From contig CAWCWZ010000039.1 of assembly GCA_963799395.1 (NCBI GenBank), forward strand, positions 15,656 to 79,655: 64,000 nucleotides of DNA, in the 5' to 3' direction. The position numbers were made by a program, and so were the translations under genes. The notes under the pieces are model-generated. The model searched no databases. It saw only the letters and a list, made by a program, of their open reading frames with translations, and was not told where the DNA came from. This document shows, piece by piece, positions 51,841 to 59,219 of this stretch (position 1 is its first letter; each line of letters begins with the position of its first letter). Origin of the DNA: Bog-752 sp963799395. Its GTDB lineage: Bacteria; Actinomycetota; Thermoleophilia; UBA2241.

Positions 51841-52379
51841 GCCGCGCGCCGGCGGCGCGCGACCTCGCCTGCGTCGCGGCCCAGCTCGGTCGTCTGCCAC
51901 ACCCGCTCCGCCGGATCGCCGCCCGCTGCCCGTGGGGCGCCCCTGCGGTCGTCGAAGATCTGCCCTACGACGCCGCCGGCCGGCCGTTGCCGACCCTGTT
52001 CTGGGCGACCTGTCCTGCCCTCGTGGCGGCGGTGGCCGCCCTCGAGAACGCCGGCGGCGTGACCCGTTTCGAGAGGCTCGCGGCGAGCGACGCGCAGCTC
52101 CTTTCGTCGCTCGTCGCGGCGACGCGCTACGAGCGCCGCCGCCGCCGCCGGCTGGCCGCGCTGTGCGAGGCGCCCCCGCGCGACGGCGGCGCCTCGCTCG
52201 CCACGGGGATCGCCGGCGTCGCCCGGATGTCGAACCTGAAATGCCTGCACGCCCACGCCGCCCACGCGCTGGCGCGCCCCGGCTACCTGCTCGGCGAGCG
52301 CGTGCTCGAAGCCGCGGCGCCCGTCTTTCCGGCTCGCGGCTGCTGCTCGCCGGCCGCTGGCGCGGAGGACCGCAGGTGA
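51837..52379 (+). CDS. DUF501 family protein
   Basis: 180-residue protein of unknown function, essentially restricted to the actinobacterial eno-ppx neighbourhood. Conserved features: CPWGAPAVVEDLPYDAAGRP, LPTLFWATCPALVAAV and the C-terminal MSNLKCLHAHAAHAL with Cys and three His, which suggests a metal or redox site (inference). ATG overlaps the preceding gene, and the stop overlaps ppx, so translation is coupled on both sides. Confidence 0.88.
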   Translation: MSRAPAARDLACVAAQLGRLPHPLRRIAARCPWGAPAVVEDLPYDAAGRPLPTLFWATCPALVAAVAALENAGGVTRFERLAASDAQLLSSLVAATRYERRRRRRLAALCEAPPRDGGASLATGIAGVARMSNLKCLHAHAAHALARPGYLLGERVLEAAAPVFPARGCCSPAAGAEDRR

Positions 52380-53419
52380 AGGTGGCCGTCGTCGATCTGG
52401 GCACGAACTCGGCCCGTCTGCTGCTCGCCCGGGTCGAAGGCGGACGGGTGTCCGACGTTGTTCGCGAGACGACCGTCACCCGCCTCGGCGCCGACGTGGA
52501 CCGGCGGCGGCGGCTCGACGCCGCCGCCGCCGCGCGCACGCGGGCCTGCCTGGCCGGTTACGCCGCGCGGACGGCGGGCTTCGCCCCGCGAAAGAGTCTG
52601 CTGGTCGCGACCAGCGTCCTGCGCGACGCCGCCGACGGCCCGGAGTTCCTCGACCGGGTGGCCGCGGACTTCGCGCTGCCCTGGAGGATCCTCACCGGCG
52701 AGCAGGAGGCGGCGCTGTCGTTCGCCGGCGCCCTGAGTGGGCGCGTGGCGGCGCCCGGCCCGGGCGCCGGCGTCGCGGCGCCGGCGGGGCGGTCGGCCAC
52801 GGTCGTCATCGACATCGGCGGGGGCAGCCTCGAGCTGGCCGTCGGCACGGCGACCGGCGTGGCGGCGCCCAGCGCGGGGGCGGCGCCGACTCTCGCCGTG
52901 CCGACCATCGGGGCGTCGCTCGACGCCGCGCCGCTGGCTCTCGCCGCGCCGTCGTTCGTCTGCAGCCTCGACATCGGCGTCGTTCGTCTGACCGAGCGGT
53001 TCTTTGCGTCGGACCCGCCCGACGACGCCCAGTGGCGCGCCGCCGAGGACTTCGTCCGTGCGACGCTGGCCGCCGCCATCCCGCGCGCTGTCGGCGCCGC
53101 CGTGGGGCAGGGGATCGGCCTCGCCGGCACGTTCACGACCCTGGTCGCGCACAAGCTCGCCCTGCGCACCTACGACCGGGCGCTGGTCCACGGCCACGAG
53201 CTGACGGTCGCCGACCTCGACGCCGCCCTGCGCGAGTTGCGGCCGCTGTCGAGTGCGGCGCGCGGCCGCCTGGCCGGCATCCAGCCCGGCAGGGAAGATG
53301 TGATCCTGGCCGGCGTGCTGCTGGCGCAGGAGGTGTGCCGCCTGTTCGGTCTTGCCGCGGTCACGGTGAGCGAAGCCGACCTGCTCGACGGCGTCGCCCT
53401 GTCGCTGGCGGGCGAGTGA
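52376..53419 (+). CDS. ppx: Exopolyphosphatase / pppGpp phosphohydrolase family
   Basis: Hydrolyses polyphosphate or pppGpp, 347 residues, short one-domain Ppx/GppA type. GTG at 52376 overlaps DUF501 and gives MKVAVVDLGTNSARLLLARV (phosphate 1 loop). VIDIGGGSLELAVG is the phosphate 2 loop, and LAGTFTTLVAHKL follows. A Pro/Ala/Gly-rich insertion near residues 125-140 and another near 165-185 lie around these loops. Which substrate dominates cannot be told. Confidence 0.9.
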   Translation: MKVAVVDLGTNSARLLLARVEGGRVSDVVRETTVTRLGADVDRRRRLDAAAAARTRACLAGYAARTAGFAPRKSLLVATSVLRDAADGPEFLDRVAADFALPWRILTGEQEAALSFAGALSGRVAAPGPGAGVAAPAGRSATVVIDIGGGSLELAVGTATGVAAPSAGAAPTLAVPTIGASLDAAPLALAAPSFVCSLDIGVVRLTERFFASDPPDDAQWRAAEDFVRATLAAAIPRAVGAAVGQGIGLAGTFTTLVAHKLALRTYDRALVHGHELTVADLDAALRELRPLSSAARGRLAGIQPGREDVILAGVLLAQEVCRLFGLAAVTVSEADLLDGVALSLAGE

Positions 53420-53427
53420 GGGCGACG

Positions 53428-53433
53428 TATACT
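53428..53433 (+). promoter_or_regulatory. -10 box for tRNA-Leu
   Basis: TATACT 12 nt before the mature tRNA 5' end, matching the tuf -10 box exactly. No clear -35 box. Confidence 0.5.
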
Positions 53434-53445
53434 GTCCCCGCCGGG

Positions 53446-53531
53446 GCCGGAGTGGCGGAACGGTAGACGCCGGCGACTTAAAATCGCCCGGGCTCGCGCC
53501 CGTGTGGGTTCGACTCCCACCTCCGGCACCA
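53446..53531 (+). tRNA. tRNA-Leu (anticodon TAA)
   Basis: Acceptor GCCGGAG with CTCCGGC, anticodon stem GGCGA/TCGCC with loop CTTAAAA and anticodon TAA, a long variable arm CGGGC-TCGC-GCCCG typical of class II tRNAs, T-arm TGGG-TTCGACT-CCCA and encoded CCA. It follows ppx. Confidence 0.95.
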
Positions 53532-53554
53532 GACCTCGCCGTGCGGGCACCGGC

Positions 53555-53563
53555 TGATACACT
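53555..53563 (+). promoter_or_regulatory. Extended -10 box ahead of the TauE gene
   Basis: TGATACACT (TG-n-TACACT) ends 9 nt before the ATG, which would leave a leader of only a few nucleotides. The -35 is not evident. Confidence 0.4.
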
Positions 53564-53572
53564 GCCCTCGCC

Positions 53573-54379
53573 ATGACGTTCTTCGTGCTCGTCGCCGTCG
53601 CCGTGATCGTCGGCCTGCTGGGCAGCATGCTCGGGGTGGGCGGCGGCATCCTGCTGGTGCCGCTCCTCACGCTGTTCCTGGGCGTGCCCGTCAAGACCGC
53701 GATCGGCACGAGCCTCGTCTGCGTGGTCGTCACGTCGTCGGCCTCGCAGATCGTCTATGTTGCCCGCGGCTTCACCAACAGCCGCCTGGGCATGACCCTC
53801 GAGGTCGCGACCACGCTGGGCGCCCTGGTCGGCGGGGTGACCGCCATCCTGGTAAGCGGGCGGACGATCTTCGCCGTGTTTGCGGCCGTGCTGGTCTACG
53901 TGCTCATCACCATGGAGCGCAAGCCGGTAGCGCGTCGCCAGGCCGAGCCGGGGTCGGCGCTGGCCGGCTCGTTCACCGACCCGACGACCGGCGAGGAGGT
54001 CGCCTACGGGGTCGGGCACGTGCCCGGCGGCCTCGCTTTCAGCTTCGTCGCCGGTAACGTCTCGGGGCTCCTCGGCGTGGGCGGCGGCGTTATCAAAGTG
54101 CCCGTGATGAACCTGCTGATGGGCGTGCCGCTGCGCGCCGCCATCGCCACGAGCAACCTCATGATCGGCGTCACGGCGGCCACCGGAGCGCTCATCTTCT
54201 TCGGCCGCGGCCTCGTGGAGCCGCGGTACGCGGTGCCGACCGCGCTCGGCATCCTCGTCGGGGCGCAGCTCGGGCCGCGACTGTCGGACAAGGTGAGCAC
54301 CGTGCTCCTGCGCCGCGTGTTCGAGGTGCTGCTGGCCGTGCTTTCCGTCGAGATGGCCCTCAAGGCCCTGGGGATCTGA
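53573..54379 (+). CDS. TauE/SafE family sulfite exporter-like permease
   Basis: 268-residue membrane protein with about eight hydrophobic segments and the two internal repeats GSMLGVGGGILLVPLL and GLLGVGGGVIKVPVMN that define the TSUP (TauE/SafE) family. Likely transports sulfite, sulfonates or other organic anions; the substrate cannot be read from sequence. The next gene, a DUF1634 membrane protein, is a frequent partner and suggests a two-gene transport unit. Confidence 0.9.
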   Translation: MTFFVLVAVAVIVGLLGSMLGVGGGILLVPLLTLFLGVPVKTAIGTSLVCVVVTSSASQIVYVARGFTNSRLGMTLEVATTLGALVGGVTAILVSGRTIFAVFAAVLVYVLITMERKPVARRQAEPGSALAGSFTDPTTGEEVAYGVGHVPGGLAFSFVAGNVSGLLGVGGGVIKVPVMNLLMGVPLRAAIATSNLMIGVTAATGALIFFGRGLVEPRYAVPTALGILVGAQLGPRLSDKVSTVLLRRVFEVLLAVLSVEMALKALGI

Positions 54380-54381
54380 CC

Positions 54382-54816
54382 GTGGGCGCGCCGGACGACA
54401 ACGGGACGGCCCAGCCGGGCGGAGGCGACCGGCTTCAGGGAGGCGACGGGCTTCGCGGCGACGGCGCGCGGCCCGGGCGCCGCCGCGCGACGATCGACAC
54501 GGTGGTGCACCACACGCTCGTGGCCGGCGTCGCGGTCGGCCTCGCGCTCCTGCTCACCGGTCTCGCCCTGACCGTCGCCGGCCGCGGCGGGCTCGCGGTC
54601 GCCAGCCTCAAGGCGCCCGCGGCCGTGCGGGCCGCCGTTCATCTGCGCGCCGCGGGTTTCTACTCGCTCGGTCTGTTGGTCCTGATCCTCACCCCGTTCA
54701 TCCGCGTGCTGGGCTCGATCGTGGCTTTCGCCGCCGCCCGCGAGTGGCGTTTCGTCGCGGTCACGTCGGCGGTGCTCGTCGTGATGCTGGTGAGCATCGC
54801 CGTCGGCGCCGCCTGA
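54382..54816 (+). CDS. DUF1634 membrane protein
   Basis: 144-residue protein: a Gly/Asp-rich 40-residue N-terminus, then three transmembrane helices (about 46-68, 92-113 and 121-142) with GFYSLGLLVLILTPFIRVLGS, the DUF1634 hallmark. GTG start two bases after the permease stop. Typical companion of TSUP permeases; its role is not established. Confidence 0.82.
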   Translation: MGAPDDNGTAQPGGGDRLQGGDGLRGDGARPGRRRATIDTVVHHTLVAGVAVGLALLLTGLALTVAGRGGLAVASLKAPAAVRAAVHLRAAGFYSLGLLVLILTPFIRVLGSIVAFAAAREWRFVAVTSAVLVVMLVSIAVGAA

Positions 54817-54931
54817 ATCGCCCCGAGCGCGGACCCCGACCGCCGTGGGGCCGCGGTCGCACCGCCGGGCGCGGCAGGGTCGGGGCGGTCGCACCACCGG
54901 GCGCGGCAGCGTCGCGGCGCCCGCCTTGCGA

Positions 54932-54937
54932 TATGCT
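54932..54937 (+). promoter_or_regulatory. -10-like box just before the MoxR gene
   Basis: TATGCT ends 7 nt before the GTG start at 54945, compatible with a leaderless transcript. The -35 region is not convincing. Confidence 0.35.
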
Positions 54938-54944
54938 GACCCAC

Positions 54945-55778
54945 GTGAACCCCATCGGACAGATCCAGCGAGAGCACGGCATCGTCGGCCGCGCCGACGA
55001 GCTCGCCATGGCGCTCGCCGTGCTGGGCAGCGGGCGGCATCTGCTGCTCGAAGGGCCGGTGGGGGTCGGCAAGACGACCGTCGCCCTCGCCGTCTGCGCC
55101 CACATCGGCCGCAGCGTGGTACGCGTCGACGGCGACGACCGCTACTCCGAGAGCAAGTTGACGGGCTGGTTCGACCCACCGCTCGTGCTGGCCAAGGGCT
55201 ACAACGACGAGACGTTCTTCGCCGGCCCTCTGGTGCAGGCCATGCGTCAGGGCTCCGTGCTGTTCGTGAACGAGCTCAACCGTATGCCCGAAGCCGTGCA
55301 GAACGTGCTGCTGCCAGCCCTCGACGAGAGACTGCTGATCGTGCCCCGCATCGGCGACGTGCGGGCCGCACCGGGCTTTCAGGTGGTGGCCACCCAGAAC
55401 CCGGTCGAGTACATCGCCACGGGACACCTCTCCGAGGCGCTGCGCGACCGCTTCGAGCACGTCGGGCTCGACTATCAGAGCGCAGACGAAGAGAGCGAGA
55501 TCGTGCGGCGCGAGACCGGCTGCCCCGATCAGGCGCTGGTCGACGAGGCCGTCGCCATCACGCGGGCGACGCGCAGCGACCCGCGGTTTCGCAAGGGCGC
55601 CTCGGTGCGGGCGGCGATCGCCATGGTGGCGATCGCCACCCGCACCGACGGCCCCGACGCGCTGCGCCGGGCCGCTGGCGCCGCCCTGCCCACCCGCGTC
55701 GAGCTGCGCGACGAGACCGACGCGCCCATGGCTGAGGTCCTCGACGAGCTCGTCGGCGAGGCGCGAAAAAAAGCCTGA
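54945..55778 (+). CDS. MoxR-type AAA+ ATPase
   Basis: 277-residue chaperone-like AAA+ ATPase of the MoxR group. Walker A LLEGPVGVGKTTVAL; Walker B region VLFVNELNRMPEAVQNVLLP has Asn where the family usually has Asp (DE to NE). Sensor 1 VVATQNPVEY and an arginine-finger region LRDRFEHVGL follow. Start GTG 54945 (MNPIGQIQREHG); an ATG four codons upstream overlaps the -10-like box. It pairs with the downstream vWA protein, as MoxR proteins commonly do to insert metals or remodel targets. Confidence 0.87.
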   Translation: MNPIGQIQREHGIVGRADELAMALAVLGSGRHLLLEGPVGVGKTTVALAVCAHIGRSVVRVDGDDRYSESKLTGWFDPPLVLAKGYNDETFFAGPLVQAMRQGSVLFVNELNRMPEAVQNVLLPALDERLLIVPRIGDVRAAPGFQVVATQNPVEYIATGHLSEALRDRFEHVGLDYQSADEESEIVRRETGCPDQALVDEAVAITRATRSDPRFRKGASVRAAIAMVAIATRTDGPDALRRAAGAALPTRVELRDETDAPMAEVLDELVGEARKKA

Positions 55779-55813
55779 CGGCCGCCGCCGGCGCGCGGCG
55801 GCCGGTCATCGTC

Positions 55814-56716
55814 GTGGCCGCCGGCGCGCCGCTCACCCGGCCCTCGTCGCTGCCACCTCCGGACAGCCTCTCCGACAGCGACGCCCACATGCTGCTGGCC
55901 GGCCGGCTGGGCGTCGCACCCGACGCCGTCGACGGCTGGGCGGTGGCGACCAGGCTGAGCTCGACGAGCTTCGAGCTCGGCAACCGCGAGCTCAAGGCCT
56001 ACGCGCGCCGCATCGCCACGGCTGCGGTGCTGCGACGCGCCTGGCGGCTGGTCGGTCCGATCAGGCGGGCGACACGTCCCGTGCTGGCGGTCATGGACGA
56101 ACCGTTCCGCGGCGAGCTCGAGGTCGAGGCCACGCTCGAGAACGTCGCCGGCAAACGCTTTCCGGAGCGCGACGACTGGGTCGTCGAGCGCCGCGAGGAC
56201 CGCGAGCAGCAGCTCGTCCTGATGATGGACGCGTCGCTGTCGATGGCCGGCGAGAACCTCGCCGTGGCGGCCGTGGCCGCGGCGGTGCTCACCCTCAAGC
56301 TGCGCAGCGAGGACGTGTCGATCGTGGCCTTCGAGAGCAAGGCTCGGGCTCTGAGCCACCTGGAGGAGCGCGATGACCCGGAGGAGGTGGTCGAGCGGCT
56401 GCTGTCGGAGCCGGCGCGCGGCTACACCAACATCGAAGACGCGCTGCGCGTCGGAGCGCGCGAGATCCGGCGCGGCCGCAATCCGCGCAAGGCCGGCCTG
56501 CTGATCACCGACGGCGTGTACACCGTCGGCGGCGACCCGGCTCACCTGGCCGACGCCTTCCCGTGCCTGTTCGTGCTGCTCACCGAGGACTACAAGATGG
56601 ACCCGACGCTGTGTGAGCGCCTGGCGAGCATCGGCAGGGGCGAGGTGTTCCGCGTCAAACACCACAGCGAGCTGCCGGCCAAGATGCTCGACATCGCCAA
56701 CCGCGTACTGCGCTAG
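55814..56716 (+). CDS. von Willebrand factor A domain protein
   Basis: 300-residue soluble protein. The C-terminal vWA domain (from about residue 130) has a complete MIDAS: DASLSMAGENL (DxSxS), Thr in GYTNIEDAL and Asp in LLITDGVYTVGG. The N-terminal part is a helical region of unknown role. Forms a MoxR/vWA pair with the preceding gene, 35 nt upstream. The target of the pair is not evident because no substrate gene adjoins. Its stop codon lies inside a 28-bp perfect palindrome. Confidence 0.87.
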   Translation: MAAGAPLTRPSSLPPPDSLSDSDAHMLLAGRLGVAPDAVDGWAVATRLSSTSFELGNRELKAYARRIATAAVLRRAWRLVGPIRRATRPVLAVMDEPFRGELEVEATLENVAGKRFPERDDWVVERREDREQQLVLMMDASLSMAGENLAVAAVAAAVLTLKLRSEDVSIVAFESKARALSHLEERDDPEEVVERLLSEPARGYTNIEDALRVGAREIRRGRNPRKAGLLITDGVYTVGGDPAHLADAFPCLFVLLTEDYKMDPTLCERLASIGRGEVFRVKHHSELPAKMLDIANRVLR

Positions 56717-56737
56717 GGTCGCGCGCGACCCTAGCGC
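56710..56737 (+). terminator. 28-bp perfect palindrome overlapping the vWA stop
   Basis: The halves 56710-56723 and 56724-56737 are exact reverse complements, and the TAG stop (56714-56716) is in the left arm. In RNA it would form a long hairpin; there is no U-tract. Terminator or protein-binding palindrome. Confidence 0.6.
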
Positions 56738-56779
56738 GCGGGTTCGCGACTCGTCGGGCTCACGATTCGCCCTGCGTCC

Positions 56780-56808
56780 GATACATCCGGCTCGCCTAGT
56801 GGTACATT
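56780..56808 (+). promoter_or_regulatory. Promoter for the SPFH gene
   Basis: GATACA (56780-56785) and TACATT (56803-56808) are 17 nt apart, with an extended TG before the -10. Fifty-two nt upstream of the ATG. Confidence 0.5.
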
Positions 56809-56860
56809 TGTAGTGAGCGTCGCCACGGCGCCGTCGTTCTCCTGAAGGAGGAGGCACTCC

Positions 56861-57751
56861 ATGGGTTGGATCGCAGGGGCAGTAGTAGCAGTCGTCATCC
56901 TGTTCATCATCTTCACCCTGCTGTCGGGCATCCGCATCGTGCGGCCGACGCACCGCGGTCTCGTGGAGCGCTTGGGCAAGTACAACCGCTACGCCAATCC
57001 GGGGATCCATCTGACCATCCCCTACGGCATCGAGCGCATGTACCAGGTCGATATCCGCGAGGTGCTGGTCGAAGCCCAGCCGCAGACCATCATCACCAAC
57101 GACAACCTGAACGCCAAGGTCGACGCCCAGGTCTATCTCAAGGTCAAGGCCGACGAAGAGAACGTCAAGGCGTCGATCTATAACGTCACGAACTACGAGC
57201 TGCAGATCGTCAATCTCTCTCGCACCACGCTGCGCAACATCATCGGCACCATGACCCTCAAGTCGGCCAACTCCGAGCGCGGCAAGATCAACGAGGAGCT
57301 GCGCGGCACGCTCAAGTCCGAGACGGCGAGCTGGGGCATCGAGATCTTGCGCACCGAGCTCAAAGAGATCGACCCGCCGCCCGACGTGCAGGAGACCATG
57401 AACAAGGTGGTCAAGGCCGAGAACGAAAAGATCGCCGCCATCGACTTCGCCACCGCCACCGAGACCCAGGCCGACGGCGCCCGCCGCGCCGAGATCAAGA
57501 AGGCCGAGGGCATCAAGCAGGCCAAGATCCTCGAGGCCCAGGGCGAAGCCCAGGCCATCCAGCTCGTCAACGAGGCCGCCGACAAGTACTTCGTGGGCAA
57601 CGCCCAGATGCTGCGCAAGCTCGAAGCCGTCGAGCGGGCGCTCTACCAGAACAGCAAGGTGGTCGTGCCCAGCGACACGCAGCTCGTCAACGTGATCGGC
57701 GATCTCGGCGGGCTGCTGCCGATGGCCTCCGACGGCAACAACGGCAAGTAG
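56861..57751 (+). CDS. SPFH/stomatin-like membrane scaffold protein
   Basis: 296-residue prohibitin/stomatin-family protein. One N-terminal membrane segment (GAVVAVVILFIIFTLLSGI), an SPFH domain (RPTHRGLVERLGKYNRYANP through the ERGKINEELRGTL region) and a coiled coil rich in Ala/Glu/Gln (KKAEGIKQAKILEAQGEAQA). AAGGAGGAGG precedes the ATG. Organises membrane microdomains in other bacteria. Usually paired with an NfeD protein, but none is seen here. Confidence 0.9.
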   Translation: MGWIAGAVVAVVILFIIFTLLSGIRIVRPTHRGLVERLGKYNRYANPGIHLTIPYGIERMYQVDIREVLVEAQPQTIITNDNLNAKVDAQVYLKVKADEENVKASIYNVTNYELQIVNLSRTTLRNIIGTMTLKSANSERGKINEELRGTLKSETASWGIEILRTELKEIDPPPDVQETMNKVVKAENEKIAAIDFATATETQADGARRAEIKKAEGIKQAKILEAQGEAQAIQLVNEAADKYFVGNAQMLRKLEAVERALYQNSKVVVPSDTQLVNVIGDLGGLLPMASDGNNGK

Positions 57752-57757
57752 AGCCCG

Positions 57758-58144
57758 CTACCGTCGGTTCGCCGGCGGCTTCCCGGCGGCGCGAGGCTTC
57801 TTCTGCTTGGGCGGCAGCGTGCGCGCGTAGTCGAGCGCTGTGGCGAGCCAGGCTCCGAGCGCGGTTCCGTCGGCGAGCATGGCCTGCGGCACGCAGACGT
57901 ACTCGCGCATCGGCCGGTCGGGCATGGGCTCGAACTGGTGCGCGCCGGGTAGCGCCAGGAGCGCGGCGCGCTGGTCGTCTCCCAGTCGCACGAACAGGTT
58001 CTCCTGATGGATGCCGGCGAACATGTTGCCGCCCCAGAAGAAGCAGGGGCAGCCGAACATGCGCCGCACCTCGACGCCCGGGTCGTCGGGCACGAGGTCG
58101 AGGAACTGGTCGACCAGCTTCTCCGGAGGTCTGCGCCACTTCAA
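57758..58144 (-). CDS. TfoX N-terminal domain protein
   Basis: 128-residue TfoX_N/YjbR-like protein. The diagnostic part is VEVRRMFGCPCFFWGGNMFA, then VRLGDDQRAALLALPGAHQF and a Lys/Pro/Ala-rich tail. No TfoX C-terminal domain. Function unknown outside competence regulation in gamma-proteobacteria. Convergent with the SPFH gene, 6 nt from its end, and 30 nt downstream of the QueG-like gene on the same strand. Confidence 0.82.
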   Translation of the reverse strand: MKWRRPPEKLVDQFLDLVPDDPGVEVRRMFGCPCFFWGGNMFAGIHQENLFVRLGDDQRAALLALPGAHQFEPMPDRPMREYVCVPQAMLADGTALGAWLATALDYARTLPPKQKKPRAAGKPPANRR

Positions 58145-58174
58145 AGACGCCTCCTGGACGGTAGCTCGACGACC

Positions 58175-58882
58175 CTACGACGAGCGGCTGCGGCCGAACG
58201 GGCAGGCGGCCACGCAGAGCCCGCAGGTGTGGGCGCCGCCGGCCGCCTCGAGTGAGTCCATGTAGGCCTCGCAGGCGGCGGCGTCGAACAGCAGGTCGCG
58301 GGCCATGCCGGCCTGCCAGGCGACGTCGCGCCCGGCGCCGGCCGGACAGGCGTCGAGGCAGCGGCGGCAGTCGCCGCAGCGGCCCTGGGTCACCGGCACG
58401 CCGGCCGCCAGCTCCAGATCGGTGAACACAGTGGCGAGGCGCACCTTGGGACCGGTCTCAGGAGACACAAGCAGCGCCGTCTTGCCGATCCAGCCCAGGC
58501 CGGCCCGGGTCGCGGCCGTCTTGTGGGCAAACACGCCGGCCGCGAGCCAGTCGCCCGACACGGGCGTGTCGGTGTAGATGGTGGCCGCGGCGCCGAGCGC
58601 CTCGTAGCCCCGCCGGCGCAAGGCCGCGACCAGCCCGTCGGCGGCGGCGTCGAGCCGGCCGTTCAGGCGCTTGTACTCGGCTCGGTAGGCGGTGGGCTCG
58701 CCGTGTTCGAGTCGGGCGAGCGCCTGCGGGTCGATGCGCGCGATGAGCGAGATCGCCGTGGGCAGGGAGGGAGCCAGGGGGAGGGCGGCAGCGTTGGCGG
58801 CGACGCCCCACAAGTCGATGCCGGCGCGGCTCAGCGCCTCGTCGACGAACTGCCGGTCCCGACTCCGATCAGCGGTTGACAC
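58175..58882 (-). CDS. QueG-like iron-sulfur oxidoreductase
   Basis: 235-residue protein related to epoxyqueuosine reductase. It has TRAGLGWIGKTALLVSPETG, then two 4Fe-4S motifs: CGDCRRCLDACPAGA and CGLCVAACPFG. It is shorter than true QueG (about 350 residues) and lacks the C-terminal HEAT-like part, so it may be a QueG-like paralogue rather than the queuosine enzyme. GTG at 58882 is chosen because AGGGGAG lies just upstream; a GTG 12 codons earlier is possible. No other queuosine genes are nearby. Confidence 0.82.
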   Translation of the reverse strand: MSTADRSRDRQFVDEALSRAGIDLWGVAANAAALPLAPSLPTAISLIARIDPQALARLEHGEPTAYRAEYKRLNGRLDAAADGLVAALRRRGYEALGAAATIYTDTPVSGDWLAAGVFAHKTAATRAGLGWIGKTALLVSPETGPKVRLATVFTDLELAAGVPVTQGRCGDCRRCLDACPAGAGRDVAWQAGMARDLLFDAAACEAYMDSLEAAGGAHTCGLCVAACPFGRSRSS

Positions 58883-58908
58883 GGACTCCCCTCGCTTCGG
58901 ACCCGGCC

Positions 58909-58917
58909 AGTGTACCA
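58909..58917 (-). promoter_or_regulatory. Extended -10 box for the QueG-like gene
   Basis: On the minus strand TGGTACACT (TG-n-TACACT) lies 26 nt before the chosen GTG. It matches the TACACT ahead of the TauE gene. Confidence 0.4.
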
Positions 58918-59022
58918 CCCCCGAGCGACGCTCGCGGACCGGCCGGGCGGCGGGGTTTCGCCGGGCCGGTGGGTGGGCACTATAAGGATAACAATCATCC
59001 GGTATTGGAACAGAGGGTCATC

Positions 59023-59106
59023 ATGGGTAACTTCGTCGCCACCAGTTTCTACTCGCGCAACCGCCGCGACGAGCGCCGCCGCGACAACACGGCGCGGACG
59101 CGCTAG
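59023..59106 (+). CDS. Possible 27-residue Arg-rich peptide
   Basis: Reads MGNFVATSFYSRNRRDERRR and ends DNTARTR; strongly basic. AGAGGG lies 8 nt before the ATG. It follows an unusually AT-rich leader with TATAAG at 58981-58986, a possible -10, and is followed by a 21-bp hairpin, so it has a transcription unit's layout. No family recognised. It could instead be a small RNA with a fortuitous frame. Confidence 0.45.
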   Translation: MGNFVATSFYSRNRRDERRRDNTARTR

Positions 59107-59150
59107 CGAGACACCGACCGACGGCGATCGCCGGCCCCAAGCCGGCGTGT

Positions 59151-59198
59151 GACGGGGGCGGGAGTGCCTTTCTTGCGAAAGGCACTCCCGCCCCCGTC
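59151..59198. terminator. 21-bp hairpin between the peptide and copA
   Basis: Perfect stem (59151-59171 with 59178-59198) around a 6-nt loop between two converging genes; likely bidirectional. TTT/AAA at the stem top, no U-tract beyond it. Confidence 0.65.
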
Positions 59199-59219
59199 GG
59201 CGTTTGCCGCTCGCGCGGG

